A DNA stretch of 64,000 bases from Herbidospora daliensis (GTDB lineage Bacteria > Actinomycetota > Actinomycetes > Streptosporangiales > Streptosporangiaceae), in assembly GCF_001570585.1 (NCBI RefSeq), contig NZ_BBXF01000001.1:62001-126000 (forward strand), written 5' to 3'. The notes beneath the pieces are model-generated. The model was given only the letters and a program-made list of their open reading frames with translations. It was not told the DNA's origin and ran no database searches. Below, in pieces: positions 37,113-45,649 of this stretch. Both the position numbers and the translations under genes were made by a program. The first letter of the stretch is position 1, and each line of letters begins with the position of its first letter.

Positions 37113-38095
37113 TGGGACACCTCTCTCTTCTGCAGGAACCGCAGCACGACCACCGAGATGAACGCGACGATCGCGAGCATCACCGCGGCCAGCGCCGAGG
37201 AGTAGCCGATCCGGTTGCTCACGAAGGCCGTCTGCACGACCTGGAAGGCCATCGTCACCGTGGTCCCGTTGCCGGGCCCGCCGTTGGTGATGACGCGCAC
37301 CTGGTCGTAGGCCTTGAAGCCGGTGATCAGCAGCATGACCACGTTGATGGTCAGCGCCGGGGCGAGCATCGGCCAGGTGACGTTGCGGAAGCGCTGGAGC
37401 GGGCCCGCGCCGTCGATCGAGGCGGCCTCGTTGAGCTCGCGCGGCACGCCCTGCAGCCCGGCCAGGTAGACCACGACGCAGAAGCCGAGCATCTGCCAGG
37501 CCATGATCCAGGCGATCGAGTAGATCGCCAGGTCGGGGTCGGACAACCAGCCGGGCGGCTCGTCCATCCCGAGGCCGCGCAGCGCCGAGTTGAGCAGCCC
37601 GTCGTCGGTGAGGATCGCCTGCCAGATGACGCTGATGACGACCGAGCTGAGCACGACCGGGGTGAAGAACACCCCGCGCAGCAGGACGTACAGCTTGGTC
37701 GGCCGGTCGAGCAGCATCGCGATCAGCAGGCCGCCGACGTTGGCCAGCACCGTGATGATGGCCGTGATGATCACCGTGTTGAGCAGCGCCTGGTGGAACT
37801 CGGCGTCGCTCAGCAGGTTGACGTAGTTGCGCAGGCCCACGAACTGGGTGGGCGGATTGAACGGGTTGAGGTTCGTCAGGCTGTTGTAGCCGGTCATCCC
37901 GATCGGGACGAGCACGAACAGCGTGTACGCCAGCAGTCCGGGCAGGGCGAACAGCGAGAACCGGCCCAGGGCCGGCAGGAACCTGCCGGGTTTCCGGGGA
38001 CGGCGCGCGGTGCGGGCCCTGCCGCGGGCCGGATTGGGGCTCGGGAGGGCGCGGGGCGCGTCTGCACGCGCCCCGCGGGTCCGGTTCTGGGTCAT
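37109..38095 (-). CDS. Carbohydrate ABC transporter permease (MalF type)
   Basis: 328-residue CUT1 permease. A basic, Pro/Arg-rich cytosolic N-terminus (~45 residues) precedes six helices; the EAA loop reads VPRELNEAASIDGAGPLQRFRNVTWPML. ATG 38095 (MTQNRTRG) lies five bases after the stop of the binding-protein gene. Cotranscribed with the other permease and the mannosidase, so the cargo is probably a mannose-containing oligosaccharide; that is inference from context. Confidence 0.93.
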   Translation of the reverse strand: MTQNRTRGARADAPRALPSPNPARGRARTARRPRKPGRFLPALGRFSLFALPGLLAYTLFVLVPIGMTGYNSLTNLNPFNPPTQFVGLRNYVNLLSDAEFHQALLNTVIITAIITVLANVGGLLIAMLLDRPTKLYVLLRGVFFTPVVLSSVVISVIWQAILTDDGLLNSALRGLGMDEPPGWLSDPDLAIYSIAWIMAWQMLGFCVVVYLAGLQGVPRELNEAASIDGAGPLQRFRNVTWPMLAPALTINVVMLLITGFKAYDQVRVITNGGPGNGTTVTMAFQVVQTAFVSNRIGYSSALAAVMLAIVAFISVVVLRFLQKREVSQ

Positions 38096-38100
38096 CGGGG

Positions 38101-39399
38101 TTACTGGGTCGCCTTGGCGTACTCGTCGTCGAGGAACTCGGCGAACTGCTGGGCGTTCTTCTTGCCGGTGATCAGGTCCTGCACGCCGAGGGCGGCCTTG
38201 TCGGCCAGGCCCGGGGGCAGCGCGCCGTCGCCGGCCTCCTGCGAGAAGGCGTCGAAGATCGAGCCGTCCTGCATGCCCTTCTGGTAGATCGCGACGGTCG
38301 CGTTGTAGACCGGGCCCATGTCGGCGGGCGGGGTGTAGCCCTTGATCGCCGGGATCGAGCCGTCGGCCTTCACGAACGCGTCGTTGTTCTCCTTGTCCTC
38401 GTCGAACGCCAGCGCCCACTTCTTGGCCAGTTCGACGTTCTTGGCCGTGGCGCTCACCAGGGTGCCGCCGCCGGTGAAGGTCGGGGTGACCGGGGAGCCG
38501 TCGTCGGTCGGCCACGGGAAGGCGCCGACCTCGAACGACGGCTTGTTGGCGTCGGCCGAGGTGGCGAACCAGGAGCCCATGGGGTACATGGCGCCCTTGC
38601 CGTCGCGGAAGGCCTGCTCGGTGTCGGCGTAGGACCGGCTCAGGCCGGCCGGGTCGATGTACTCGTTCTTCGCCAGGTCCTCGATCTTCTTGGCGGCGGC
38701 CACGAAGTCGGGGTCGGTGAACTTGACCTTGCCCTGGGCGCGCTGGAGCAGCCAGTCGGGCGTCTTCTTGTAGACGTCGGTGGCCACGGTGCCGGTCAGC
38801 GGGTACATGTCCGCCCACGTGTCGGCGCCGCCGCCGCCCACGATGAACGGGGTGGTGCCGCCGTCCTTCAGCTTCTTGGAGATGTCCAGAAGCTCCTGGT
38901 ACGTCGTCGGCGTCGCAGTGATGCCCGCTTTGGCGAACATGTCCTTGTTGTAGTAGACAACCGGGATGACCTGCGTGTTGTACGGGAGCTGGTAGACCTT
39001 GCCCCCGATGGCCCCCGCCTTGGGCGCGATGAAGTTCGCCAGCTCCGCGTCGGTGAACGGCGCCAGCTTGCCCGCCTGGGCGAACCCGGCGGGGTTGACC
39101 GACTGCAGGATGTCGGGCAGGTTGCCCGCCGCGTCGAGCTGCTTGGCGTACGCCGTTCGGTCGATGTTGGGCGTCACCAGCTTCTTGATGGTCACCTCGG
39201 GGACCTTCGCCGAGGCCCGCGCGATGGCGGCGTCCCAGAACGCCGCGTCGAGATTGGGCGTCTCGAAGACCAGGAAGCTCAGCTCCACCTTGCCGCCGGC
39301 CGACGCGCTCGCGCCGCCCTCCGGCTGGGGGGTCTCGCCCACGCCACAACCGGCCGCCGCCAGCACCGCGGCCAGGCCGAATATCAAAGTTCTGCGCAT
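38101..39399 (-). CDS. Sugar ABC transporter substrate-binding lipoprotein
   Basis: 432-residue extracellular solute-binding protein (family 1). The lipobox is AAGC after LAAVLAAA. Typical segments are SFLVFETPNLDAAFWD, YNTQVIPVVYYNKDMFAKAG and the closing helices. AGGAGG sits nine bases before ATG 39399 and only three before GTG 39405, which favours 39399. It is the first gene of the LacI-controlled operon. Ligand likely a mannoside, from the linked GH38 enzyme. Confidence 0.93.
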   Translation of the reverse strand: MRRTLIFGLAAVLAAAGCGVGETPQPEGGASASAGGKVELSFLVFETPNLDAAFWDAAIARASAKVPEVTIKKLVTPNIDRTAYAKQLDAAGNLPDILQSVNPAGFAQAGKLAPFTDAELANFIAPKAGAIGGKVYQLPYNTQVIPVVYYNKDMFAKAGITATPTTYQELLDISKKLKDGGTTPFIVGGGGADTWADMYPLTGTVATDVYKKTPDWLLQRAQGKVKFTDPDFVAAAKKIEDLAKNEYIDPAGLSRSYADTEQAFRDGKGAMYPMGSWFATSADANKPSFEVGAFPWPTDDGSPVTPTFTGGGTLVSATAKNVELAKKWALAFDEDKENNDAFVKADGSIPAIKGYTPPADMGPVYNATVAIYQKGMQDGSIFDAFSQEAGDGALPPGLADKAALGVQDLITGKKNAQQFAEFLDDEYAKATQ

Positions 39400-39446
39400 C
39401 AGCACAGCCCTCCTCGTTGCCGATCCGGCTCCCCGAAGCCGATTGA

Positions 39447-39491
39447 GATAACGTTATCCCGATACCGTAGAGTGTTGCGCGGAGGTTTCAA
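39447..39491 (-). promoter_or_regulatory. Sugar-operon promoter overlapped by a LacI operator
   Basis: GATAACGTTATC (39447-39458) is a perfect 12-base palindrome with the central CG typical of LacI-family operators. On the minus strand TTGAAA (39486-39491), a 16-base spacer and TACGGT (39464-39469) form a promoter whose +1 would fall inside the operator. The same -10 on the plus strand reads TACCGT (39463-39468), part of a symmetric TACCGTA that could also fire toward the lacI-type gene. Confidence 0.75.
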
Positions 39492-39561
39492 GAGCGAGGC
39501 GGGCAACGAATTGGTCACGGGCCGAATGGCGTCAACGGGCGATCATGCGGATGATAGGCGG

Positions 39562-40584
39562 ATGCAGGAGAAGCCGAGGGCGCGGAAGGGCCGCAGGCCG
39601 ACGATGGTCGACGTCGCCCGCGAGGCGGGCGTGGCGCTGCGGACGGTCAGCCGGGTCGTCAACGACGACGCGACCGTCGGGGCCGAACTGGTCGAACGGG
39701 TCAGGAGCGCCATCGCGGCCCTCGACTACCGCCCCGACGAACGCGCCCGCCACCTGCGCCTGGGCGTGACCGGCACCCTCGGGGCCGCGGTGCGGCAGCT
39801 CTCCCACGTCAACCCGGTGCTGCGCGCGGTCGAACGCGCCGCCCGCGCCGCCGGCCTCATGGTGCTCGCCGCCTCCACCGAAGACGACGAGAAGCTCGAA
39901 CGCCACGTGGTCGAGTCGATGTGCCGCCGCCGCTTCGACGGCATCCTGCTCGAACCGATCGGCGCCGACCACGGCTACCTGGTGCCCGAACTGGCGGCCG
40001 GCCTGTCGCTGGTCGCCGTCGACCGCCCGGTGCTGGGCCTGGAGGTCGACTGCGTGTTGTCCGACAACGTCGCCGGCATCGAGACCGCCTTCGCCCACCT
40101 GGTCGCCCACGGCCACCGCCGCATCGCCTACATCGGCGACGACGAGCGCATCTACACCGCCCAGGAACGCGCCACCGCCTTCCGCGCCTGCCTGCGCGCC
40201 CAGGGAGGCCCGGCCGACGCCATGATCCACACCGGCCCGATAGAGCGTGACCGCATCCACCGCGCCCTCGAGAGCGCCCTGTCGGGCCCCTCCCCCGCGA
40301 CCGCCGTCATCACCGGGAACGCGACACTCAGCGTCGAGACGGTCCGCTGGTTCCGCGACCACCACGACGACGTGGCGATCGTCGGCTTCGACGACTCCGA
40401 ACTCGCCACCCTGCTGCGCCCCGACCTGACGGTCGTCGCCCAGGACGACGCGGCCATCGGCGACACCGCCATCACGATGCTCCGCACCCGCATCGCCGAA
40501 CCCGCGACCCCGGTGCGCAAGGTCACCGTCCCGGTGACACTCCAGGCGCGGGGCTCGGGCGAGACCCCGCCGAAGCGGCCCTGA
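39562..40584 (+). CDS. LacI family transcriptional repressor
   Basis: 340-residue repressor. The helix-turn-helix is MVDVAREAGVALRTVSRVVNDDATVG with the hinge helix following at RYLRLG-like ARHLRLG. The periplasmic-binding-like ligand domain covers the rest, ending with VAIVGFDDSELATLLRPDLTVV. It is divergent from the ABC-mannosidase operon and likely binds the palindrome between them, released by an imported sugar. ATG 39562 gives the usual length; longer starts back to 39472 stay open and cannot be excluded. Confidence 0.92.
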   Translation: MQEKPRARKGRRPTMVDVAREAGVALRTVSRVVNDDATVGAELVERVRSAIAALDYRPDERARHLRLGVTGTLGAAVRQLSHVNPVLRAVERAARAAGLMVLAASTEDDEKLERHVVESMCRRRFDGILLEPIGADHGYLVPELAAGLSLVAVDRPVLGLEVDCVLSDNVAGIETAFAHLVAHGHRRIAYIGDDERIYTAQERATAFRACLRAQGGPADAMIHTGPIERDRIHRALESALSGPSPATAVITGNATLSVETVRWFRDHHDDVAIVGFDDSELATLLRPDLTVVAQDDAAIGDTAITMLRTRIAEPATPVRKVTVPVTLQARGSGETPPKRP

Positions 40585-40879
40585 CCCGCAGCGCCGCGAC
40601 CGCGCAGGCGAGCACGACCAGCAGGCAGCCGTCCACGACCAGGTTGACCGGCGCGGGCACCAGCTCCTGGACGGCGCCGTCGGCGTAGTGGCACTCGTGG
40701 CTGAGCGGGAGCCAGGTCCAGCTGGTGGCGGGGAAGCCGAGCGGCCCGCCGGTGCAGTATTCGCCGGTGGGCCGCATCTCCAGGAACGCGCCGGCCCAGA
40801 CCCCGTAGACCCAGGCCGCGAGGGCGACCGCCGAGGCGAACAGCGCGCCGAGACCATACCTGACCATGCGCCCCATCAT
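40523..40879 (-). CDS. Small membrane protein, unknown function
   Basis: 118-residue protein with hydrophobic segments at ~8-30 and ~76-97 and an extracytoplasmic loop holding Cys residues (GEYCTGG, HECHYADG), suggesting a disulfide. ATG 40879 lies seven bases after the DUF1906 gene stop, so the genes may be coupled; an in-frame ATG at 40867 is an alternative. Its last 62 bases overlap the convergent lacI-type gene. No function can be assigned. Confidence 0.6.
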   Translation of the reverse strand: MMGRMVRYGLGALFASAVALAAWVYGVWAGAFLEMRPTGEYCTGGPLGFPATSWTWLPLSHECHYADGAVQELVPAPVNLVVDGCLLVVLACAVAALRVRAASAGSRPSPAPGVSPGR

Positions 40880-40886
40880 GGCCTCG

Positions 40887-43202
40887 TCAGGGGACCTCCC
40901 CTTCCACTTGCGCCAGAAGGGTCGCGGTGAATCCGGCCACGAAGGCGTCGAGCATGGCGGCGGGCAGCGCGAAGGGCGGGATCGTCGGCACCCCTCCGGT
41001 CGTCTCGATCAGGTAGGCGCGCCCGAGCGAGGTCACCAGGTCGACCTCGTTGGTGAGGACGCGGCGGGCCAGGGTCGCCACCGTCTGCGGCTCGCCCCGG
41101 AACCGGTTGGCGTAGAACTGCCCGAACCGGGTCACGTGGCCGCCGTGCAGGTAGTAGGAGTCGGCCGCCTGCGCGATCGTCTCGCCCGACCGCACCCGCA
41201 CCGCCAGGTTGTAGGCGTCGGCGTCCTCGACCAGGTCGCGGAGCTTGAAGGTGCCCTCGCCGTCGAGCTTGGCCAGCCGGTCGGCGCAGTAGGCGTACCC
41301 CGAGGCGTGGCTCGCGCTGTCGCGCCGCCACTCGCCGTAGAAGGTCATCAGGTCGCCGCCCCAGCCCGCCACGTCGGAGGCGTTCTCCCCGACGACGGGC
41401 AGCGGCGGCGGCGCGACGTGCACGGCGTTGCAGGTGGCGGCGAGGTGGGAGACCTTCAGGCCGATGCCGTGGAAGGGATCGGTGAACTCCCTGAGCGGGC
41501 CGAGCCCCGCGTCCTTCACGAAGTGCACGAACCCCGCGTCGACCCCGCCGATGAGCTGCCGCCACATGAGGTCGTCGTAGTCCTCGTGCCGGAGGAACTC
41601 CAGCACCAGCCGGTTCGGGTCGCCGCCGCCGTAGGCGAGCGCCAGGTCGTGGAGCGCGGCGACGTGGGCGACGAAGTCGGCCGCCGGGCGGACGGGGTTC
41701 CCGACGGAGGCGACGCCGGGGTCGGCCGACGCTCTGTGGACGTTCTTGTCGATCTCGATCCGCCCGGCGCCGGCCCCCACCCACCGGGTCTGGATCTGGT
41801 TGAACGCCCAGTTCTCCGGCAGCGCGAACCCCATGTTGCCGGAGAAGCCGCTCGACATGCCCGACACGAACGACCAGCGTGCGAACGTCTCCCGGGTCAC
41901 CCGGGCGCACACGTTCCGCGAACCGTAGACGCCGTGGACGTACCTCTTGCCCTGGCGGGCCAGGCCGCCGACGACGCCCTTGAAGTAGGGGACGACGTTC
42001 GACTCGATCTCGGGCTGGGTGGCGTCGAAGTCGACCGCGAAGTAGATGACGGTCCCGGCGTCGAAGCCGTAGCCCACGGCGGCGGCGTGCGCGCCGAGCG
42101 CGTCGAGGTACCCCTGGGCGTGGGTGAAGTAGGCGGCGGTCCGGCCGGAGTACTGGGAGATCGGGAAGACCCGCAGGCCGCCGGCGAAGATCGCGGCCAG
42201 TTCGCCGGGCTGGATCTGCTTGTGCAGCGGGCTGCTGCTCGGCCGCTCGTCGAGGTAGCGGCCCACGATCCGGTAGCCCGCGTCCCACAACGCCCGCGCC
42301 CGCTCGGCCGTCACGGTCGTGACGCAGTCGGCGGCGGTGCCCGGACGGTCGGGGTCGCCGGTCGAGACGAGCAGCTGGCACCAGGTGGCGTAGTCGGCCG
42401 TCCCGGTCACGGGGAGTGCGGCGAACTCCTGGAACGCCCGGATGTAGCCGGCCAGCCCGGCGTCGAAGGCGTCGGTGAACTCCGCCTCGCCGTGGCCCGG
42501 CGCCCTCCCGTTGAACACGCACGCCGCGCTCAGGAGCCGCACCCAGATCCCGGTGCCGCCGGTCGTGAGCGGGTGGGCGCGCAGCCCGTCGCGGGTGCCG
42601 GGGCCGAAGTTCCCCCCGGCCTGCGCATCGGACATGCCCAGCTCGAATTGCACGGCGAGGTAGAGGGCTCGCTGCACGTCGCGCGAGAATATCCCGTCAC
42701 ACGGGATGACGAAGAAATTCGGCCGTTGCGTGTAGCGCGAATTGAGCCACTGCTGCGCCGCCCGGACTTTTCCCATCCCCCCGGCGACGACGACATAGGC
42801 GTCCATCGTGAGAATGGCCTTGAACACCTTCGGCCCCACGTCGCCGTCGGACGCGTCGAGCCCCGCGTCGGCCTTGAGCTCGCGCACCGAGGTGTCGGTC
42901 GTGGAGTCGAAGACGCCGGGCTGGTCGCCGCCCCAGTAGCCCTTGCAGAACAGGCCGTGCTGGAGGATCTGCACGACGTTCATGCGGGTCGAGCCGGTGC
43001 CGACGACCCCGACCGAGGCCAGCGTGCCGGCCCCGAACACGCCGTCGACCTCGGGCAACCCCAGTTCGATCTGCAGCGCGCGGGTCAGGGAGCCCATCGT
43101 GGCCCACCCGGTGACGCCGTCCTCCCGGCACCGGACGTACCCTTTCGCGTCGGCGTAGGTGGCGTTGACCCAGCGTTGCGCCGCCAGCACTTTGTGATCC
43201 AT
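40887..43202 (-). CDS. Peptidoglycan-binding-repeat protein with DUF1906 (GH25-like) domain
   Basis: 771-residue protein without signal peptide. Residues ~1-260 contain repeated PG_binding_1-like units (AAQRWVNATY, GVTGWATMGSLTRALQIELGL, AQQWLNSRY with FSRDVQRALYLAVQFELG, and a third near GYIRAFQEFAALPVTGTADY). From ~300 follows a DUF1906 TIM-barrel: GYRIVGRYLDERP, IYFAVDFDA and HGVYGSRNVC. The remaining ~330 residues are of unknown fold. The family includes Rv2525c, a Tat-exported, glycoside-hydrolase-like cell-wall protein. GGGGGGA precedes the ATG. How it leaves the cell, if it does, is unclear. Confidence 0.78.
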   Translation of the reverse strand: MDHKVLAAQRWVNATYADAKGYVRCREDGVTGWATMGSLTRALQIELGLPEVDGVFGAGTLASVGVVGTGSTRMNVVQILQHGLFCKGYWGGDQPGVFDSTTDTSVRELKADAGLDASDGDVGPKVFKAILTMDAYVVVAGGMGKVRAAQQWLNSRYTQRPNFFVIPCDGIFSRDVQRALYLAVQFELGMSDAQAGGNFGPGTRDGLRAHPLTTGGTGIWVRLLSAACVFNGRAPGHGEAEFTDAFDAGLAGYIRAFQEFAALPVTGTADYATWCQLLVSTGDPDRPGTAADCVTTVTAERARALWDAGYRIVGRYLDERPSSSPLHKQIQPGELAAIFAGGLRVFPISQYSGRTAAYFTHAQGYLDALGAHAAAVGYGFDAGTVIYFAVDFDATQPEIESNVVPYFKGVVGGLARQGKRYVHGVYGSRNVCARVTRETFARWSFVSGMSSGFSGNMGFALPENWAFNQIQTRWVGAGAGRIEIDKNVHRASADPGVASVGNPVRPAADFVAHVAALHDLALAYGGGDPNRLVLEFLRHEDYDDLMWRQLIGGVDAGFVHFVKDAGLGPLREFTDPFHGIGLKVSHLAATCNAVHVAPPPLPVVGENASDVAGWGGDLMTFYGEWRRDSASHASGYAYCADRLAKLDGEGTFKLRDLVEDADAYNLAVRVRSGETIAQAADSYYLHGGHVTRFGQFYANRFRGEPQTVATLARRVLTNEVDLVTSLGRAYLIETTGGVPTIPPFALPAAMLDAFVAGFTATLLAQVEGEVP

Positions 43203-43388
43203 CGTCCCCCCGTTTCGGCAACAGCCGGCCGGATTGCGATCGTCACCTGTGCATTCGGGCCCCGCAAGGCGATCCCCTGCTTACCCGCGCACGCCGGACC
43301 GGCCATTTCGAGAAGCCCGGTCGGGGAAAAGCCTGCCGGGGCGAATTCCGTCTCCTCCGCCCCGGGCAGATTCGTTTTTCCCCGGCCG

Positions 43389-44642
43389 CTATTCCGCTGG
43401 GAGCGTGTCCCGGAGGGCCGCGACGGCCGCGGTCTCCGCGCGGTGGATCTCGGCGAGCCGCTCGCTCAGCGCCGGGAAGAAGTCCGGCTCCGGCGGCGTC
43501 GCCTCCGCCTTCAGCGCCCACAGTTCCGCGGCCGCCGCCTCCGCGTCAGCCGCGCCGGCCGAGCCCTCGGCCACCGCCGCGCGGACGGCCGCGGTGAGTT
43601 CCCGCACGCGCCGATGCTCCGCCTCCGGCAGGGCCGTCTCGGCGAACGCGTGCCAGAGCCCGTGGATGCGGCGGAACTCGGCCGCCAGGCCGGTCAGGGG
43701 CAGGCCGAGCAGGCCGGCCGCCTCCTCCAGTCCGTCGGCGAACAGGTCGCGGTGGTTGCCGCCGTCGGTGCCGACCGGTTCGACGGCCTCCCAGATCGAC
43801 AACATGGCCCCGGCCAGGCCGCCCCGGCCGTCGGCGAACACCTTCGGCCAGCCCTTCGCCGCCGAGGCGTCGACGACGGTCCGGCTCCACTTGCGCCAGG
43901 CCGGCAGCGAGAACGAGTCGGAGGTCCCGCTCAGGTGGGCGGCGCAGTCGCGCAGGCCGGCCAGCACCGCCTCCTCCAGCCGGGGCTGCGCCGGGGTGAC
44001 GGCGTGCAGCATGTTCTTGTACGACCCCACCCGCGCCCGCGCCGCGTCGAGCCTGGCCCGGTCGACGCGCAGCGGCGCGAGGTTCCGGTCGTCGACCCAG
44101 ACCCCGTCGCCGTCCTCCCGGTAGACCACGACCGGATGCCCGCCACGACCGTCGAGGACGGCCGGGACGTGCCAGTAGCCGACGTGGAAGAGGTCGGGCA
44201 GCACCACGCACGCCCGGCCCGAAGCCAGCTCGGCCGACAACCGGGCCGAGGCGCCCTTGGCCCCGCCGGTCGTGTGCACGTCGAACGGCACCCCGAGGCG
44301 GGTCAGCGTGGTGTCCATCCACCGCTGCGGGTACTGCCAGCGGTTGCGGAAGCCCAGCACGACGGTGCACGACTCGTGGGCCTTGAACTCCCACAGGATG
44401 TAGCCTGCGCCGAGCCCACCCCCGGCGAGGTAGACGAGCGGCTCGCTGACGGGGAACCCGCCGTTGGTCAGGAGGTTGGCCACCGCCGCCGAGGCGGAGT
44501 GGCGGCCGCCGTGGAGAGTCCAGCCGTGGTCGGTCTGCGGCCCGGTCGCGCCCGCGACGTGGAGGCGGGCGGTGGTGTAGCTCTCGCCCGTCTTGGCCAT
44601 GCGCGCCCGGATGCGCGCCTTCAGCTGCTTCTTGCCGGTCAT
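43389..44642 (-). CDS. BtrH N-terminal / DUF4872-like protein
   Basis: 417-residue protein. After a basic start (KKQLKARIRARMAKTGESYT) comes a BtrH_N-like domain: RHSASAAVANLL, SEPLVYLAGGGLGAGYI and GHPVVVYREDGDGVWVDDR. BtrH is a cysteine-dependent acyltransferase in butirosin synthesis; the usual HC at its active site is HS here (HSAS aligned to HCxS). A helical C-terminal part fits DUF4872. GGGA precedes the ATG weakly. The 189 bases upstream to the next gene show nothing recognisable. It precedes the DUF1906 gene on the same strand by 186 bases. Confidence 0.68.
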   Translation of the reverse strand: MTGKKQLKARIRARMAKTGESYTTARLHVAGATGPQTDHGWTLHGGRHSASAAVANLLTNGGFPVSEPLVYLAGGGLGAGYILWEFKAHESCTVVLGFRNRWQYPQRWMDTTLTRLGVPFDVHTTGGAKGASARLSAELASGRACVVLPDLFHVGYWHVPAVLDGRGGHPVVVYREDGDGVWVDDRNLAPLRVDRARLDAARARVGSYKNMLHAVTPAQPRLEEAVLAGLRDCAAHLSGTSDSFSLPAWRKWSRTVVDASAAKGWPKVFADGRGGLAGAMLSIWEAVEPVGTDGGNHRDLFADGLEEAAGLLGLPLTGLAAEFRRIHGLWHAFAETALPEAEHRRVRELTAAVRAAVAEGSAGAADAEAAAAELWALKAEATPPEPDFFPALSERLAEIHRAETAAVAALRDTLPAE

Positions 44643-44831
44643 GACGATCCCAACGCGGCGCGCGCGAACACCCGGTCCACGCCCGCCGTGTTCGCTTCGG
44701 CCGCTCGGTGGTCGCCGTGCACGGATCCGCCGCGCTCCAGAGGCGATGAGGTCCCCTTTGCCTCCGCGTGCGGCGGGCCGCGTGGAGACCCGCTGAAGGA
44801 GGTTGGGCGGTGGAGCCCGCCACGCCCGAAC

Positions 44832-45458
44832 CTACACCTTCGGGATGTCGACCGCGATCTCGTCGCCGAGCCGGTAGCCCGTCGCCAGGTCGAGCCGGTC
44901 GCCGCTCCAGAAGCGGCCCGGGTCGTACCAGTTGGCGGCCTTGCGGTCGGTCAGCAGGCCCATCGCCTCGTAGGTGACCGCCACGACCTCGGCACAGTAG
45001 GCGGACTCCAGGGCCATGTCGCGGGAGCGGCGGGAGGGCAGCCGGCCGCGCAGCCAGCGGCCGGCCAGGTGGGCGGTCGAGGGGAACGGGGTGCCGTCGA
45101 GGCGGGCGATCGTCTTGAGGACGGCGTCCTCCATCTCGCGGGTCACGTCGGGCTGGAGCTGGCGCAGCCAGCCGCGCTGGCCGTAGCGGTTCGACCAGGT
45201 GACCACGGCCTCGCGCAGGTCGTGGAGCTGCACGCCGCGCTGGCGGGTGCCGGTCCACATGTCGGTGAGGGAACGGCCGAGCTCGGCGTGCCACATCAGC
45301 GGCGGCAGGTCTTCGATGACGACCGACATGCCCACGTGGTTCACGGGGCTGTTGGTCGTCATCTGGATCGCCCTGTCGGGGACCGAACGGCCGCGGAACA
45401 CCCAGACGTCACCGGTCCGGGTCTGGGTCAGCGCTTCGTCGAGGGTGATGCCGCTCAT
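44832..45458 (-). CDS. YiiX/YebB-like permuted papain amidase
   Basis: 208-residue protein of the NlpC/P60 superfamily's permuted branch. In this fold the catalytic His comes first (NHVGMSVV, ~residue 41) and the Cys late (SAYCAEVVAVTYEAMGLL, ~170), which is what is seen. Members hydrolyse amide or thioester bonds in lipids or peptides. No signal peptide. The ATG has TAGGTT six bases upstream and no ribosome-binding site. It is divergent from the small membrane gene, sharing one promoter element. Confidence 0.72.
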   Translation of the reverse strand: MSGITLDEALTQTRTGDVWVFRGRSVPDRAIQMTTNSPVNHVGMSVVIEDLPPLMWHAELGRSLTDMWTGTRQRGVQLHDLREAVVTWSNRYGQRGWLRQLQPDVTREMEDAVLKTIARLDGTPFPSTAHLAGRWLRGRLPSRRSRDMALESAYCAEVVAVTYEAMGLLTDRKAANWYDPGRFWSGDRLDLATGYRLGDEIAVDIPKV

Positions 45459-45463
45459 ATCGG

Positions 45464-45470
45464 TAACCTA
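45464..45470. promoter_or_regulatory. Symmetric bidirectional -10 element driving two leaderless genes
   Basis: TAACCTA (a TAnnnTA sequence) reads as TAACCT on the plus strand and TAGGTT on the minus strand. On each strand exactly six bases follow before an ATG (45476 plus, 45458 minus). The start codons are 17 bases apart, so both transcripts must be leaderless or nearly so. Confidence 0.65.
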
Positions 45471-45475
45471 AGCAC

Positions 45476-45649
45476 ATGCGCTGGTGGAAAATCCTGGGCC
45501 TGGCCGCGTTCGCGGGCGTCGCGGCGACCGGAGTGGTCGCGGTCCGCGCCGAACGGCGGCGCCGGGCCTACACCCCCGAGGAGATCCGCGACCGGCTCCG
45601 CGAACGGACGGCCGAGATCTCCTCGCAGGGCTCGGTTCCTAACCCCTGA
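45476..45649 (+). CDS. 57-residue single-pass membrane protein
   Basis: MRWWKILGLAAFAGVAATGV is an N-in membrane segment, followed by a strongly basic RAERRRR stop-transfer cluster and a charged amphipathic tail (AYTPEEIRDRLRERTAEISS). Codon usage is strongly GC3-biased, as expected for a real gene. It overlaps the convergent spermidine synthase gene by 11 bases. It probably starts at a leaderless ATG. Similar short proteins are widespread in actinomycetes; function unknown. Confidence 0.7.
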   Translation: MRWWKILGLAAFAGVAATGVVAVRAERRRRAYTPEEIRDRLRERTAEISSQGSVPNP

